This document shows positions 10,719 through 22,015 of a stretch of 64,000 nucleotides of DNA, in pieces. Within the stretch, counting starts at the first letter, position 1, and each line of letters begins with the position of its first letter. Origin of the DNA: Blasia pusilla (taxonomy: Eukaryota; Marchantiophyta; Marchantiopsida; Blasiales). The translations under genes and the position numbers were made by a program. The notes under the pieces are model-generated. The model was not told the origin of the DNA. It did not search any database and saw only the letters and a list, made by a program, of their open reading frames with translations. The stretch lies in assembly GCA_050084515.1 (NCBI GenBank), contig CM114275.1, positions 13,330,001-13,394,000 of the forward strand, given 5' to 3'.

Positions 10719-11394
10719 ATCAAATGTACATTTCCGAGCTTCCTTTGGATGTAATAAAGGACAAGATTTTTTCAAACAATAATGATGTTTGTAAAATTTT
10801 CCTGAATATTTTTTTGGACTTGTCGATTGTGTTCGTCTAGCTACTGAAAGTGTTTATTTTGCAACCTGCTTGATTCTGACGGGTTGCAACTTTTCACTTT
10901 TTGACCACTGCAACTTTTTAACCATTTCCAAGCAAGTTGTTGGATTTCGACACGTTGGATGCTTGAGTGATCAGACTCTTTCCCTGTGAGACCAACTTTT
11001 GAGGCATTATGGCCGGCTTCTTCACTTTTGGCTTGTTCCCCTAGTATCATCAAACCAATCATAGGCTTCTTTTCTTCTCTAAGACGTGCTGGATTCCTAC
11101 TACCTATCGGATTGCCATTTCGGATTCCCAACCTGTTGGATTTTCGTGGGTGCAGGGTGGAATGGAATCACTTCTCAAAATATTTCCTTTGTTATAGTGA
11201 GCTTGCTTACGAGGGGTGCAAGCCATTAGATTCCGACGGGTTGCAAGAGTTGCAACCTGTAAAATTCCGACGGGTTGGGAGGGGTGCACCTTCTCAGTTT
11301 CTCAGATTTAGGATCTGAATGAAGGGAGATTAGTTCCTCTTTACTCCAGACAGCTAACAATCTTTTGGTTCAATTATCGTCTCGTATGTTCACA
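10719..11394 (+). repeat. Downstream repeat of intron-3 sequence with palindromes (copy 1)
   Basis: The second arm of the direct repeat around the terminal exon runs to about 11,150. Then come palindromes near 10,860-10,890 and 11,215-11,280. Homologous to 835-1,340 and to 15,890-16,395 inverted. Confidence 0.6.
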
Positions 11395-12185
11395 TTTCAC
11401 AAAGTTGGTCTTGAGCAGACACCATTAATTATGGGGCAATTTAGGGGAGGCCATGATGCAGGCAACAATCCTTGCAAAAAGAGAGGTTGGCATCGTACCC
11501 GATACGCATCCGGGTGAAGTCTCATGACACATTAACACTTCAAAGACACTTGGGAATGGGGGAAGCTCAAAATTTCTCATTTTGGTATTGTGTTGCCAAT
11601 GGTTTTCCATAATGTATGATGAGTATTGATGCCTTCTGCAAGAAGAGTCAACAATCATTTACAGGCATTTCCTTTTGCCTTTCTTTTGCAAGAGGAGATG
11701 TCAATCCATAATCTCAACCAAATATTATGAGAAGTTAAACCTTGAAAAGCACCGCATTCTGTTGAGACCATCGTTAGAGTCTTTATTTGAACCTTTCATT
11801 GAGATGAGATTGCTACTTCTGGTGAAATTATTTGCCAATGGTCCTCCAACAAAAATACCCCTGGGCACAGCTTATTGTAGACTGAGACAGCCAATGTGAA
11901 GAAACTTAGGCTCACATGGAGAATGATGGAAAAATGTTTGTAGTGGTCTTATGATGTCTACTTGTTTTTTGCCCCTTGGAAAAAGGAGGTTTCTTTAGGC
12001 CCGAATGTGGACCACTATGTACTCTCTTCTAAAGATTTCATGAATTTGAAAGCAAACAAAAATTTCAAATATGTCAAAAAGTTTTGAAGAGAGGAGGCAG
12101 ATTTGGCCCTTTCTTTTGAAGAAAGACTCTCCTCTCTTCCTCTCTTCCTCTCCTCTCTTACTCTCTCCTGCCACAATATCAGCCC
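11395..12185. repeat. Methyltransferase-side terminal region of composite MULE (copy 1)
   Basis: The fullest copy of this block. On the minus strand 11,425-11,658 encodes NHWQHNTKMRNFELPPFPS and MPTSLFARIVACIMASPKL. This is clearly related to the plus-strand ORF at 31,116-31,661 next to the PHD/BRCT genes, which suggests a captured gene fragment. The block closes with a CT-rich tail at 12,127-12,172, taken as the candidate element end. Confidence 0.55.
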
Positions 12186-12385
12186 CCGTCCTCTCCTTGA
12201 TTGGAGATGGTTCCGTTTATTTTTTTCTTGGCTGTCTCCATATTTGAGCAAACTTCATGTTCCTACGGGCACTGCGGGGAGTTGTTTAGGCCGTTGCTTT
12301 GATTTTCTTTCTCTTCCCGCGTGTCTTCCCGTCATTGATCGCGATGTGAGTGGATACGCACTACAACATTACTTGCATTAGCTTG

Positions 12386-12656
12386 TAGGGACTCTTTGTA
12401 AGTAATGTCTATTGGGGATCTCAATCAGGTAAAGTAGATGGTGTGGTGAAGAGTTTCTTGGTTGACACTTGGAAGCTCCGCACAAACACGTTGTTTGGTC
12501 TGCATTCACACTATATGAGAGTGTCTCCCTCCTCTCATATGGTACCTTCTTCACTTGCTTCTCTCTCTACATCCATCCCAGTCTCAAGCACCGTCCAACC
12601 AGGGCACGGGGTCTATGGTCGCAAGGCTACGACAGGCACTACTTAATGTGTACACA
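12386..12656. repeat. Interspersed repeat ending in a CT microsatellite (copy a)
   Basis: About 270 bp, nearly identical to 28,490-28,746. Both begin TGTAAGTAA.GTCTATTGGGG, end near GACAGGCACTACTTAATG, and run straight into a CT/TC tract. The arrangement resembles a retroposed repeat with a simple-sequence tail, but no pol III promoter boxes are evident. The class is unknown. Confidence 0.65.
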
Positions 12657-12807
<151 letters not shown>

Positions 12808-13158
12808 GCCTGGTTGGGTTTAAACCCCAAAACTACAAGTCCCGACATGTTCTAAAGCAGTGCTCTTGGGTAGCTTATAATGAGTGAACCGCGTGCAAGC
12901 AATATAGCAATACTCTCTGTCGAGTTGCCCATTGCTATAGTTGGAACCTGTAGTGAGCTTGCGATGTCGTTCCCCTGGTTGGTAGGTGTGGATTAGTGTG
13001 TCGTGTAATCCATGTGACTTGTGGTAGTTGTGCCACAAGTAAGGTGTCTAGTGGACTTAGTTGGAGAAATGGAGACCTCTCCTTCTTTTGAAGCTGGATT
13101 CACGGGTCCTCCTCTGTAGCTTAATGCCTGGGCTCTTCACCTTGGCAGGTAGTGATGA

Positions 13159-14160
13159 TGTCGCGCCCCTACTCTCCTTGAACGTCAATCTTTAGTGTTG
13201 CGGAAGCGTGCGTTTAGTAGGTCACGAACTCATCGCCGATCTCCACCCAAACACGCACTCTCGTTAGTAGGATTTGACCAACCGGCGTTCCAACCCACCG
13301 AGTCCTCAACTCGGCGTCTCATCAAGCTCAACCTTCCTTAGTTCCTAGCTCCCAACACATGGCAAGTCCTTCAAGACTTGGAACAGACTTCCTGGTTAGT
13401 CCAGGGATCTGAAACGGCACTTGCACGCCTAGCGATCCCAACTGTTCAACGGTCCTCGTGTGAGTTCCGAACCGAGACCCAAGTAATTGAGTCGCGGCGT
13501 GAAATCCAAGAGGGATGTCTAAAATCGCCTCAATGGACTTGGTGCAGGTTTTCCAACCCAACGCCCAAACTCGCGTTCCGTTCCATGCCCTTGAGCCGCC
13601 CGGGCGGCGCCAAAGTGGGGTTTGGGTTCCAAGCACTCTCGGAGACCTTCCCCCTTACTAGTACTTCTGGGGTTCTCCAATAACCCCTCCCCTTTGGGAA
13701 AAGAGGGTCGGGCCCTTCATTGTGGCCCTCAACCCGACTTCACTACAGTCGTTTTCGGGTCGTATCTCGGCCGCTGCTTATGCGTTTGCAGCGATCTTTA
13801 ATGCGTTTTGACCGGCTCTCCATAAGCTTTCCAACGCACCCTTATTTGCTCCAAACGCATCTCTGCGCTAAAAGTTATGGCCATAAATACAGTCGGAAAC
13901 TCTCAAACGCTAGTGGCGTTTCCAAATCCGGATCTTCCCTTTGGCAACCCACTTCCTAGACTCGACTTCTTTCAAGTCTCATTCCGCGTTTGGTCCAGGT
14001 TTCTCAGTCGTGACCATAACACCTGAAACGCGACTCATCGCTCGCGACTCGTCTCTTGTCTCCTCTTTGAGACAATTCCAACGCGCAAACCATCTTAGCG
14101 TGAGCCCGCTAATGTTCCGATGTTCCGCTTGGCACTTGTTTGGTCATGAGGGTCGCGACA
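13159..14160. mobile_element. Solo LTR (1002 bp) with 5-bp target-site duplication
   Basis: Starts TGTCGCG and ends CGCGACA, a perfect 7-bp inverted terminal repeat with canonical TG...CA ends. It is flanked on both sides by GATGA (13,154-13,158 and 14,161-14,165), as expected for integrase-made insertions. There is no internal domain, so this is a solo LTR left by recombination. A diverged relative of its right two-thirds lies at 48,600-49,624. Confidence 0.85.
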
Positions 14161-15414
14161 GATGATCTCTTGGGGTAACAAGCGGGCTCTCTTTGGGCCG
14201 CTTGGAGGCAGCCCCTCCGCACAAATAGGACAACGAGTCCCTGTCTGGACTCTCGGGCTGGGAGCTTAAACATTCTCCCCATATCCTAAATCAGTTGTTT
14301 GCCAAACCTCTACATATAATCAGCAGCCTTGAGCCCAATATATCTCAGTCCTCCCAAGCTTGTGAGGAGTATCAGTTCACCTATCAAAGGCGCATACCAA
14401 AGCCCAGCATCCCCAAGCTGGGTGGGGAATACCGGCATGTTTATGTGAGACGCTCAAAGGCCCCCCGGAGTTCGGACCTGGGCAGCGAGTTCAATCTGGT
14501 CTACAAGAGGAGACCACGGTTCCACATGATCATTTTCGGTGTACGTCCCACAATAGACTTTGTCTCATTTAAGATCATGTGCGACTTTGGGCTTTGAATT
14601 CTGGCTACTCTTTGGGGTTACTCGGATGATGAACGGCAATCAATGTATCTTCAAGGCGTCTATCAAGGGCGAGAGGAGGCCAATACTTGGCTTGCCACAA
14701 AAACCAAGTGTCTCAAGATCCGAGACGTGCCTACAATCGGAGGGCTATGGTAGTCGAGGGTGGTTCCAACTTGAAGGAAAGGCCCATCTCCACAAAACCG
14801 CTGGTGATCTACACACCTAATATCTTTAGTGTTCTCCAAGGGACCAGCGATGAAGAGCATGCACATGAAGAGGTTCCATGTCGCATGACCACACCGACGC
14901 CTAAAAAGCGTGCCCGCCGATCCCCAACTCACTTAGTGACAAGCCTTTTTTGGGTACGGAACTTCAGAGACTCACCCATGCAATGAAGCGACTAAAGGTT
15001 GCTGAAGTTTTGCTGAAAAATCAAATACATATATGCGGGGGTCATGAAACTTGGGAAACCAAGTTAATGGAGATACCCCATGTACCACACTATGCATGGT
15101 TTGGAAAGATGTGCAAAGACCTAGGCGGACAACAACACAGGTATGAAGGGTGTCGGGTTCTTCATCGAGACTTCATGGTGGGGTGTGTGAGATCATCAAG
15201 ACAGGGCTCAGTATGAACACAAAGATATGGGTCAAAGTCCAGTGAGTGTAACTTGCGGGATATGTATATCGGGTGTATTTACATGCCTACAAACAAGTGA
15301 ATGCTGTCTTTGTAATAGAGGCATCATTTGATAGTGTGAAAATTGATTGCCTTGGGTTCCGGATAAAGGAGAACATAGTCTTCTTTGGGATACTTCAACA
15401 AAAGTGGTATTCAG
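14161..15414 (+). other. Unrecognised ORF remnants between the two MULE arms
   Basis: Overlapping short ORFs suggest a decayed gene on the plus strand. 14,295-14,530 encodes three imperfect peptide repeats of the form GGEYRHVYVRR, EEYQFTYQRR and SEFNLVYKRR. 14,880-15,215 encodes a basic patch PKKRARRSP and then TELQRLTHAMKRLKVAEVLL. I recognise no domain. It could be captured host sequence or part of an unidentified element. Confidence 0.3.
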
Positions 15415-15889
15415 CGGGAGAGAGTAAGAGAGGAGAGGAAGAGAGGAGAGTCTCTCTTAAAAAAAAAGGGCCAAATCTGCCTCCTCTCTTCAAAACTTTT
15501 TGACATATTTGAAATTTTTGTTTGCTTTCAAATTCAAGAAATCTTTAGAAGAGAGTAGGTAGTGGTCCACATTTGGCCCTAAAGAAACCTCCTTTTTCCA
15601 AGGGGCGAGAAAAAAGTAGACATCATAAGATCACTACAAACATTTTTCCATCACTCTCCATGTGAGCCTAAGTTTCTTAACATTGCCTGTCTCGGTCTAC
15701 AATAAGCGGTGCCCTTGGTATTTTTGTTGGAGGACCACCCGGATGGGTACCTCTCTTTTTGCAGGGATTGTTGCCTGCATCATGGCCTCCCCTAAATTGC
15801 CCCATAACCAACTTTCTGTCGGTTATGAATGGTGTCTGCTCAAGACCAACTTTCTGAAATGTGAAAAAATCAGATCCTTAGGCTGAGAA
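15415..15889. repeat. Methyltransferase-side terminal region of composite MULE (copy 2, inverted)
   Basis: Inverted match to 1,345-1,835 and 11,395-12,185. The outer end reads GGGAGAGAGTAAGAGAGG on the plus strand, giving the candidate terminal inverted repeat in outside-in orientation. The captured peptide (TSLFAGIVACIMASPKLPHN) is on the plus strand at 15,750-15,810. Confidence 0.55.
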
Positions 15890-16398
15890 ACCGAGAAGCT
15901 GCACCCCTCCCAACCCGTAAGAAAGCTCTCCATCAGAAAGGAAAGATTTTTAGAAGTGATTTTCTTCCACCCTGCACCCATGACGATCTAACGGGTTGGG
16001 AATCCGAAATGGCAATTCGGACGGTAGTAGGAATCTGCACATCTTAGACAAGAAAAGAAGCCTACAACTGGGTTGGACGAATGAAGGGAATGAGCCAAAA
16101 GTCAAGAAGCCCGCCACAATGCGCCAAAAGTTGGTCTCACGGGATAGAGTCCGATCACTCAAGCGATCAACTTTGTCGGAATCCGGACAGTTGCTTGAAA
16201 TGGTTAAAAAGTTGCAAGTGGGCAAAAAGCAAAAGTCGGAATCATACGGGTTGCTGCGAATTGTAATTCGAGTAGCTAAAAGAACACAATCCACAAGTCC
16301 AAAAACATATTCCAGCAAACTTTTACAAACACCATTATGGGTTGAAAAAATCTCGTCCTTTATTACCTCCGAAGGAACCTCAGAAATGTACATTTCAC
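15890..16398 (-). repeat. Direct-repeat arm downstream of terminal exon (copy 2)
   Basis: Minus-strand match to 835-1,340 and 10,719-11,394, including the peptide-like stretch MYISEVPSEVIKDEIF. Degenerate palindromes occur at about 16,170-16,260. Confidence 0.6.
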
Positions 16399-16653
16399 CT
16401 AGTCTATGATTTCTTCAGCCTCGTCATCTACAAATTTACTCCTAACTCTCCTTGTGATGTACCAAAGGAATGTCCGGGATTCAAGTGGCTCCTCCGGCCG
16501 ATTGTAGACGGGGATCAAAAATGTTGGCGAACTTCGAGAGCCGTGGCCCCCTAGGTACACCATAACGGTCCCATGTAACCTGTCTCGAGTCCCACCGCTT
16601 CCTCGGCAAAAGATACCTTGTACGCTCGCAATGTGACACCCATCCAAGATCAA
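16399..16653 (-). pseudogene. ParB-like/methyltransferase gene, terminal exon (copy 2)
   Basis: Minus-strand ORF ILDGCHIASVQGIFCR, GTVMVYLGGHGS, PVYNRPEEPLESRTF, RSKFVDDEAEEIID, with its stop at 16,399-16,401. It is the least damaged version of this exon downstream of ILDGCHIA. The start of the exon is uncertain because the acceptor AG is not clear. Confidence 0.5.
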
Positions 16654-17199
16654 TATCCGCTCCGCCCCGGTAATACCATTAAGGCAACCGCATGGGGTAG
16701 AAGGAATCCAACACGCCGAGAGAAGAAAAGAAGCCTACGCCGCTTTTACGAGTTGAGGGGAAGGTGCCAAGGAAGAAGCCCGCGAGATCGCCTCTTAAGT
16801 TGGACCAACAGGGAAAGGGTCCGATCAGGCAACCTGTCGGAATCAGACAAGTTGCCTGGAGTTGGTAAAAAGGGTGCAGTGGTCAAAAAGCGAAAAGTTG
16901 CAAGGAGGAGAAATCCGACGGGTTGCAGTGGTCATAAAGTGAAAGTTGCAAGCAGGAGAAATCCGACGGGTTGCAAAATAGAAGTCCGTGGAGTACATAG
17001 ACGATCACATTCGAAAAGACAAAAAATGATCAGCAAACATTTACAAGCACCACCATCGATCGAAAAAATCTTCGCTTTTATATCATCCGAAAAAAGCTGA
17101 ATCAGACATTTGATCTATTATATGAAATCTTTTGCCTCATTATCAAAAACTCCCTACTCCAAACGCCGATAAGCTGGTCGTTGAGTTCTTTGAACTCAC
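16654..17199 (-). repeat. Intron 3 with palindromes (copy 2)
   Basis: Lies between the GTGAGT donor of exon 3 (17,199) and the terminal exon. It contains AAATCCGACGGGTTGCA half-palindromes around 16,905-16,975 and a fuller one near 16,828-16,856. It matches the intron in copy 0. Confidence 0.6.
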
Positions 17200-17688
17200 T
17201 CGTTATCGTCGAGAGCTCTTGCAAAATCACTTTCGGCCTTGCCTCCCGATTTTGGGAATCGTTGGAAGTGACGATGGAGTCGATACCAAGGGTGGCTCTG
17301 GAACCGGAGCTCGGCTTTGGTGGAGAGTTGTACGCCCCAACGAGCCTTTCAGATTCGCGCTTTGCCTCCTTGCAAAGGTCAAAGCGATTCTCGCCTTCCT
17401 CGAGGGAGAGAATGTTCTGCCACTTTGCCAGCGCCTTTGATACTTGCCCTGAAAGTCCCACTAAGTCGATCACCAAGTCACCCGGCCTTGAGCGAGCTCG
17501 ATGAGCATTTGCATCGTGGTGGCGACTTTTCCTTCCTCCCAAAAGTGGGTATCTTGTCTTGCATGTAAATTCCGGGGAATTGTACAAACTATCTAAGTTG
17601 TACCCATCGAGCATGGATCCACAGGATCTTGGATCTTGAACACTGGAAATTGTGCTCGGGCGAACGCGAAGAGCGAGGAGTGGTCCAT
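17200..17688 (-). pseudogene. Methyltransferase second half, exon 3 (copy 2)
   Basis: Starts at ATG 17,688 after a TTCTGAG acceptor (MDHSSLFAFARAQFPVF). Frameshifts follow. The minus-strand frame 17,614-17,200 gives GYNLDSLYNSPEFTCKTRY, PGDLVIDLVGLSGQ and NILSLEEGENRFDLCKEA, the AdoMet-loop half of a beta-class amino-methyltransferase. It ends at a GTGAGT donor. The catalytic-motif half is in exon 2 at 18,252-18,773. Confidence 0.6.
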
Positions 17689-18251
17689 CTCAGAATCAAA
17701 GACGTTGGAAAAAATGTCGAAACTAAAGAAGTCGCTTTGAGAACATTTTCAATAATCGACTTTGATCAACTCGCTTGGTCGACGGGTTGTTTTGTCCGGA
17801 CCAACCCATCGCCTTCCGGCGGGTTGGTGAGGGAAAACAACCCGCGGGCTCCGTTGTTTTTGTCCATGAGCAACCCGTCGGAAGCGGCGACGGGTTGTCG
17901 CCTAGAGCGCCCATGATCGCCGAGAGCAACCCGTCGCTATCGACGGTTGCATCCAAAACCAAAATCAACTGGGAAAACCCAAAAGCAACTGGGAACCCGA
18001 CGGGTTGCAGTTGCTTTTGGGTTTTCCCAGTTCTGACTCGTCGCGGATTGGAGTGGTTTTCCCTGTGTATGTGGGAAAGATGCAACCTGTCGGAAACCGA
18101 CGGGTTGCTCTCAGCCGAGCATGGGCTGCTCTAAGCCAGCAACCCGTCGCCTTCCGACGGGTTGCTCACGGACAAAAAAAACCTAGATTGACTCTCATTA
18201 TATACATCATTAAAATATAATTGAAATTATAGTACAAGAATTGAGCCTTAC
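17689..18251 (-). repeat. Intron 2 with palindromes (copy 2)
   Basis: Between the GTAAGG donor (18,251) and the exon 3 acceptor. Palindromes are dense from about 17,780 to 18,175, for example 18,138-18,164. A separate small inverted pair (CAACTGGGAAAACCCAAAAG near 17,967 and its complement near 18,010) adds a further hairpin. Confidence 0.75.
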
Positions 18252-20269
18252 CCGAATCTGACTCGTCGCGGATCGAAGTGGGTACTCGTTTTTTATGATC
18301 CACGATTGTGCCGTCCTCCACTTTAGCGACCTCTTGACGCACTGGAGGTTGAAGAGCTCGTCCTCGCTCCCTCCTGTTAACACCAAGAAGCAGCCCCTGT
18401 CACTCAGATAGGCGTCTGCAAAGGAGAACAAAAGTGCAATCTGGTCATAAGTGAGTGGCACATTCCACTCAGGTACCTTGTCCGACGGATTCTCGCCCCA
18501 AAGTCGCAACCCCGAGGGCAGATCGGCGATCAAGAGATCCACCGCAACCTCTTCGACCACTCCATTCACTGTCCAGGTAGCGTGCCCATTTCGTTGGAGC
18601 TTCCATCCCAGCGTTGTCAATTTTTTGATGGATGGTGTCGACGCTTGAGAACTGAAGCTCTTCAGCTCATCCAGTAAAGGAGTGAACTGAAGGAGGATGC
18701 TTGTCTGGGTCGTTGTTTGTCTGTGTCTTCCCAAGGATGATGGGCTGTATTCTCCTTGGGACAACCCGGGCACCTCTCGCTCGCTTCTCCCTAGCCAGGG
18801 GACGGCTTGTCGGGGTTTCTATGACCTCGGATTCGTGGCATTTTTTTCGCCGAGGACCTGGTCCAACCCTCTCTCCCCGCTTTCGTCCGACGATTCCGCC
18901 TCGGCCTTGAATCTTAGCCTCTCTTTGGGAAGACTCGGCCTCTGAATTTTTCCCTCCCCTCGCTTTGCCTTTGAGACCATTTGTGGATTTGTCTTTGGTC
19001 AGTGCGGACCTTGGAAGCCAACTCAACTGTCTCGTGGGCTGCTCTTGCATCTCCTCCGAAGAAGTCTTCAGCCGGACGAAATTGGGGATGTCGTCTTGTC
19101 TTGAGGCCACTGCATCATGAAGCACTTGTAAGTCCTTATCCGTGATGTCTTCAGGGTCGTTGAAGTCGAGCCAAATGGGGCAATTCTCCACCTCCCAATC
19201 GGACATGTGCTGCCCCATCTCCACGTCGTACATGGAGAATGTCTCTGCATCCGGCGGCGAAGCCCACAATTTCAAGGCTACCGGTAATTTTCCCCACGTA
19301 CCTGCGTTCTTACACTGGACGAGGTACCTAAAGACCATCCGTTGGGCAGCTTTTAGTCAAATTGAATCAGCCTTATGCTCCTGTAGATCTCGCTTCTTCT
19401 TCGCTTGATCCCGTTTGTTCCCCTCTACTTCTTCGTCAAGCTCTGCCTGAGGGAGGACGCAAACCTTGAACATGTTCTTGAATCCTGGGTTTTTAGTTGG
19501 CTTGTCCCGGATGTTGTCGAGCCAAACCTCGAAATCTCCAGAACTTTCAAGGTTTGCTTCCAGAGGAATGGGCTCTAATCTTCTTAGCTCCGCTTGCAGA
19601 CCGTCCAGCACGGACTTCCCGATTACCCGCAACGTGTCCCAGAACGACCATTTGCGTAGCCAATGCGAGATCACTGGATCGGACACACCCGGAGGATGGT
19701 GTGCCGCCCTCTTCTGGGCCTCTGAGCCCTCGAGACTGATTTTCATCAGTTGCATCCTCCTGAACTCGCTTATCCCGGACAACGCAAACCGATGCACGCG
19801 ATCCAACGACACTTTCTCCCCAATCCGACCATGCGGATCTTCATCCCTCTTCCGCTAGCGCTTGATAATCGCCTTCAGCTCCTTGTAGAACTCTGGGCCA
19901 AGTTCGGGGTTGAGAATGCTGATGTATCGTTGCATCTTGCTCGCCGTGTATTTCGTTGCAGCAGATACTGCAGCTTGGATGAATTTGGCGCGCTCAGACG
20001 CAGATACCTTCTCCCTCCGCTCCAGCTCCACTGCAGCGCTTTTCTTCGCGGCCTGTATCTTCGACCAGCAAAGGATGGTTACGGCTGCATCTTGAGAAAT
20101 AAACTTGTTTGCCCAAGTTTTCTTCTTAATCTGAGCACCCTTTGCAAGCATCTGATTGACGAGGGCATCGCCAAGAACCCCTCAGACTCTCCCGGCACGT
20201 CGTAAGCATCTTCCTCACGCACCTTCGCCCCGGATCCGGTGGTGGGTGACATTCCCCTCCGATACAATC
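18252..20269 (-). pseudogene. ParB-like/methyltransferase gene, exon 2 (copy 2)
   Basis: Reads FLGDALVNQMLAKGAQIKK, then the helical KMQRYISILNPELGPEFY part, EVENCPIWLDFNDPEDI, a charged linker, and the methyltransferase half VDLLIADLPSGLRLWGEN with VPLTYDQIALLFSFADAYL and DRGCFLVLTGG. Stops at 19,357 (TGA; copy 1 has CGA) and near 19,855 (TAG) break it, and there is a frame change near 18,700. The 3' splice site of intron 1 reads TGTGCAT instead of TGTGCAG, so splicing into this exon is probably also lost. Donor GTAAGG at 18,251. Confidence 0.6.
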
Positions 20270-20830
20270 ATGCACATCCAAACTCAACTCGTCAGGAAAT
20301 TACATGGGTTCACCCGTCGGAACCACAGTCAAGGTCGGATTCTAGCAACGAAGCTAAATGACGGGTCGGTCCGCCACAGTCAAGGTCGGATTCTAGCAAC
20401 GAAGCTAAATGATGCAACCCGCCGGAGTCCGACGGATTGCATTCAGATTTGCTAATGCACGATAAGCAAACCGCCTGAGTCCGACGGGTTGCTCGATAGG
20501 CCGCCTTGTGAGGGTGTTTTTTGAAGAATGCAACTTGTCGGACTCCGACGAGTTGCTCGAGTGACTGCAGGTTTAGAAGGTTTTTTCCCCAAAGCAACCC
20601 ATCGGACTCCGACGGTTTGCTTTGGGCCAAAAACTAGTTAAATCTATGTTCTATCAAACAAGTCGTCGGAGTCCGACGAGTTGCAATCTTAAAAAAAATC
20701 CGAAAAAGCGTGCAGTCGAGCAACCCGTTGGAGTCCGACAAGTTGCTTTCGGAAAAAACAAACCTAACCCATTCATCAATCGAGCAACTCGTCGGAGTCC
20801 GACGAGTTGCGAAAGTGTTAAAGATACTCA
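20270..20830 (-). repeat. Intron 1 with palindrome array (copy 2)
   Basis: Seven palindromes begin near 20,414, 20,466, 20,529, 20,595, 20,658, 20,719 and 20,784, mostly 52-66 bp apart. The one at 20,784-20,810 is a perfect palindrome with CTC and GAG replacing CCC and GGG on both arms. Donor GTGAGT; the acceptor is mutated (see exon 2). Confidence 0.8.
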
Positions 20831-22015
20831 CATGTTCATGGCATGCATTGCCATCTCCACCATCGCCATGTGATGAGGGTATGGGTGAAGGACCAGTGCC
20901 TTCACACAGAAATGTGCCTCCAATGAGTTGGGCTGCTCCTCCGCAAACTTGGTCCACGCCATGAACCTATGATTTCCATCCCTGATGAAGAAATGCAGAT
21001 TCCTCATCCAGCTGAATTCCGTGCCCTCAACTTGCCTTCTAAAGTCCTGGTCTCGCATCCTCCAGAATGTGTCGAGCTTTTCCAAGTCCTCCTTGGTAAC
21101 CAGAGCTTGGGTTCCATGCTCGTCGTAAGGCTGAACATAGAAGGGAGGAAAGCTGTCGACATAGGATGCTGTCGCCGCCGATTGTTTTAGCTTCGCGATG
21201 TCCTCGTCGGACAGAATTTCGCAGACGTATTCCATTGTCCGCAATCGGCAGAGTGGAATCCTCGGGGCGTTGTGGCCCTCCATGAGTGCCATCTGCTTTA
21301 CCACCGCCGAACGGGACAAGAGGAATAAGCTACACTGAAATCCCAATGAATTGCAATTCACATAATTCAGAAAACCCTTTCTTACCCGCTCGAAAATGGG
21401 GTCGGTTTCTTGACCAGCTAACTTGTCTGAGACAAAGGCTGGCAAATCGACTGGGAACTCGTCGATCCGATAGAGGTCGATGTCCTCCGCCGGGCTTGGA
21501 GTCAAGAATGACCGCTCTCCGGCTTCTTCGGCCATGTCCACCATCTCCATGCTGGCGGTCCTCATGACCTCGTCGTCATCGATTTCAACTTCTGGCGTTT
21601 CCACTATGTTGATTGTGTCCCCGGACTTCATGGGGGACATTTCCCGCATCTCAACACTTGCGGTTGGACGGGTTAGGCTATCTTCAATGGCTATCGCTTT
21701 TTCCCTCCTCGCTTTAGCCAATTCTGCCCTCCTCACCGACGCGTCCAGGCGCTTCTTCTCTCTCTTTTCGTCGGCGATCCTTTTCTTCAAGGCCTGCGAC
21801 GTCTCGGCCTCTGCGTTCTGTTTATCTAGCACCTCTTGAACACGTCTTGCAAGAAGCACTTGGTTGTGCATCTCCGCTTCCCTTTCCTGCTCCTCGATTT
21901 CCTGCTGCCTAATTTCATTCGCCGAACGAGGCCCAAGAGAAGCTGACGCAGGAGTCCTAATGGACTTCGGAGTGAAGCTCCTTGACTTGTTGGCTTGTGT
22001 TTTTTTCCTCGTCAT
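20831..22015 (-). CDS. Coiled-coil ParB-like protein, exon 1 of methyltransferase gene (copy 2)
   Basis: The best-preserved exon, open from ATG 22,015 (MTRKKTQANKSRSFTPKS) for 395 codons to a GTGAGT donor at 20,830. Residues 1-30 are basic. About 35-130 is a charged coiled coil (EIRQQEIEEQEREAEM, KRIADEKREKKRLDA). The last 150 residues look ParB-like: IPLCRLRTMEYVCEILSDED, FPPFYVQPYDEHG, FFIRDGNHRFMAWTKFAEE and FCVKALVLHPYPHH. ParB N-terminal domains bind or cleave nucleotides or DNA and are often fused to amino-methyltransferases in phages and bacteria, which fits the downstream exons. A longer start at 22,036 is GTG and lies directly after a TAG, so ATG 22,015 is preferred. Alternative: a sulfiredoxin-like fold of other function. 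As a whole gene this copy is broken downstream. Confidence 0.6.
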
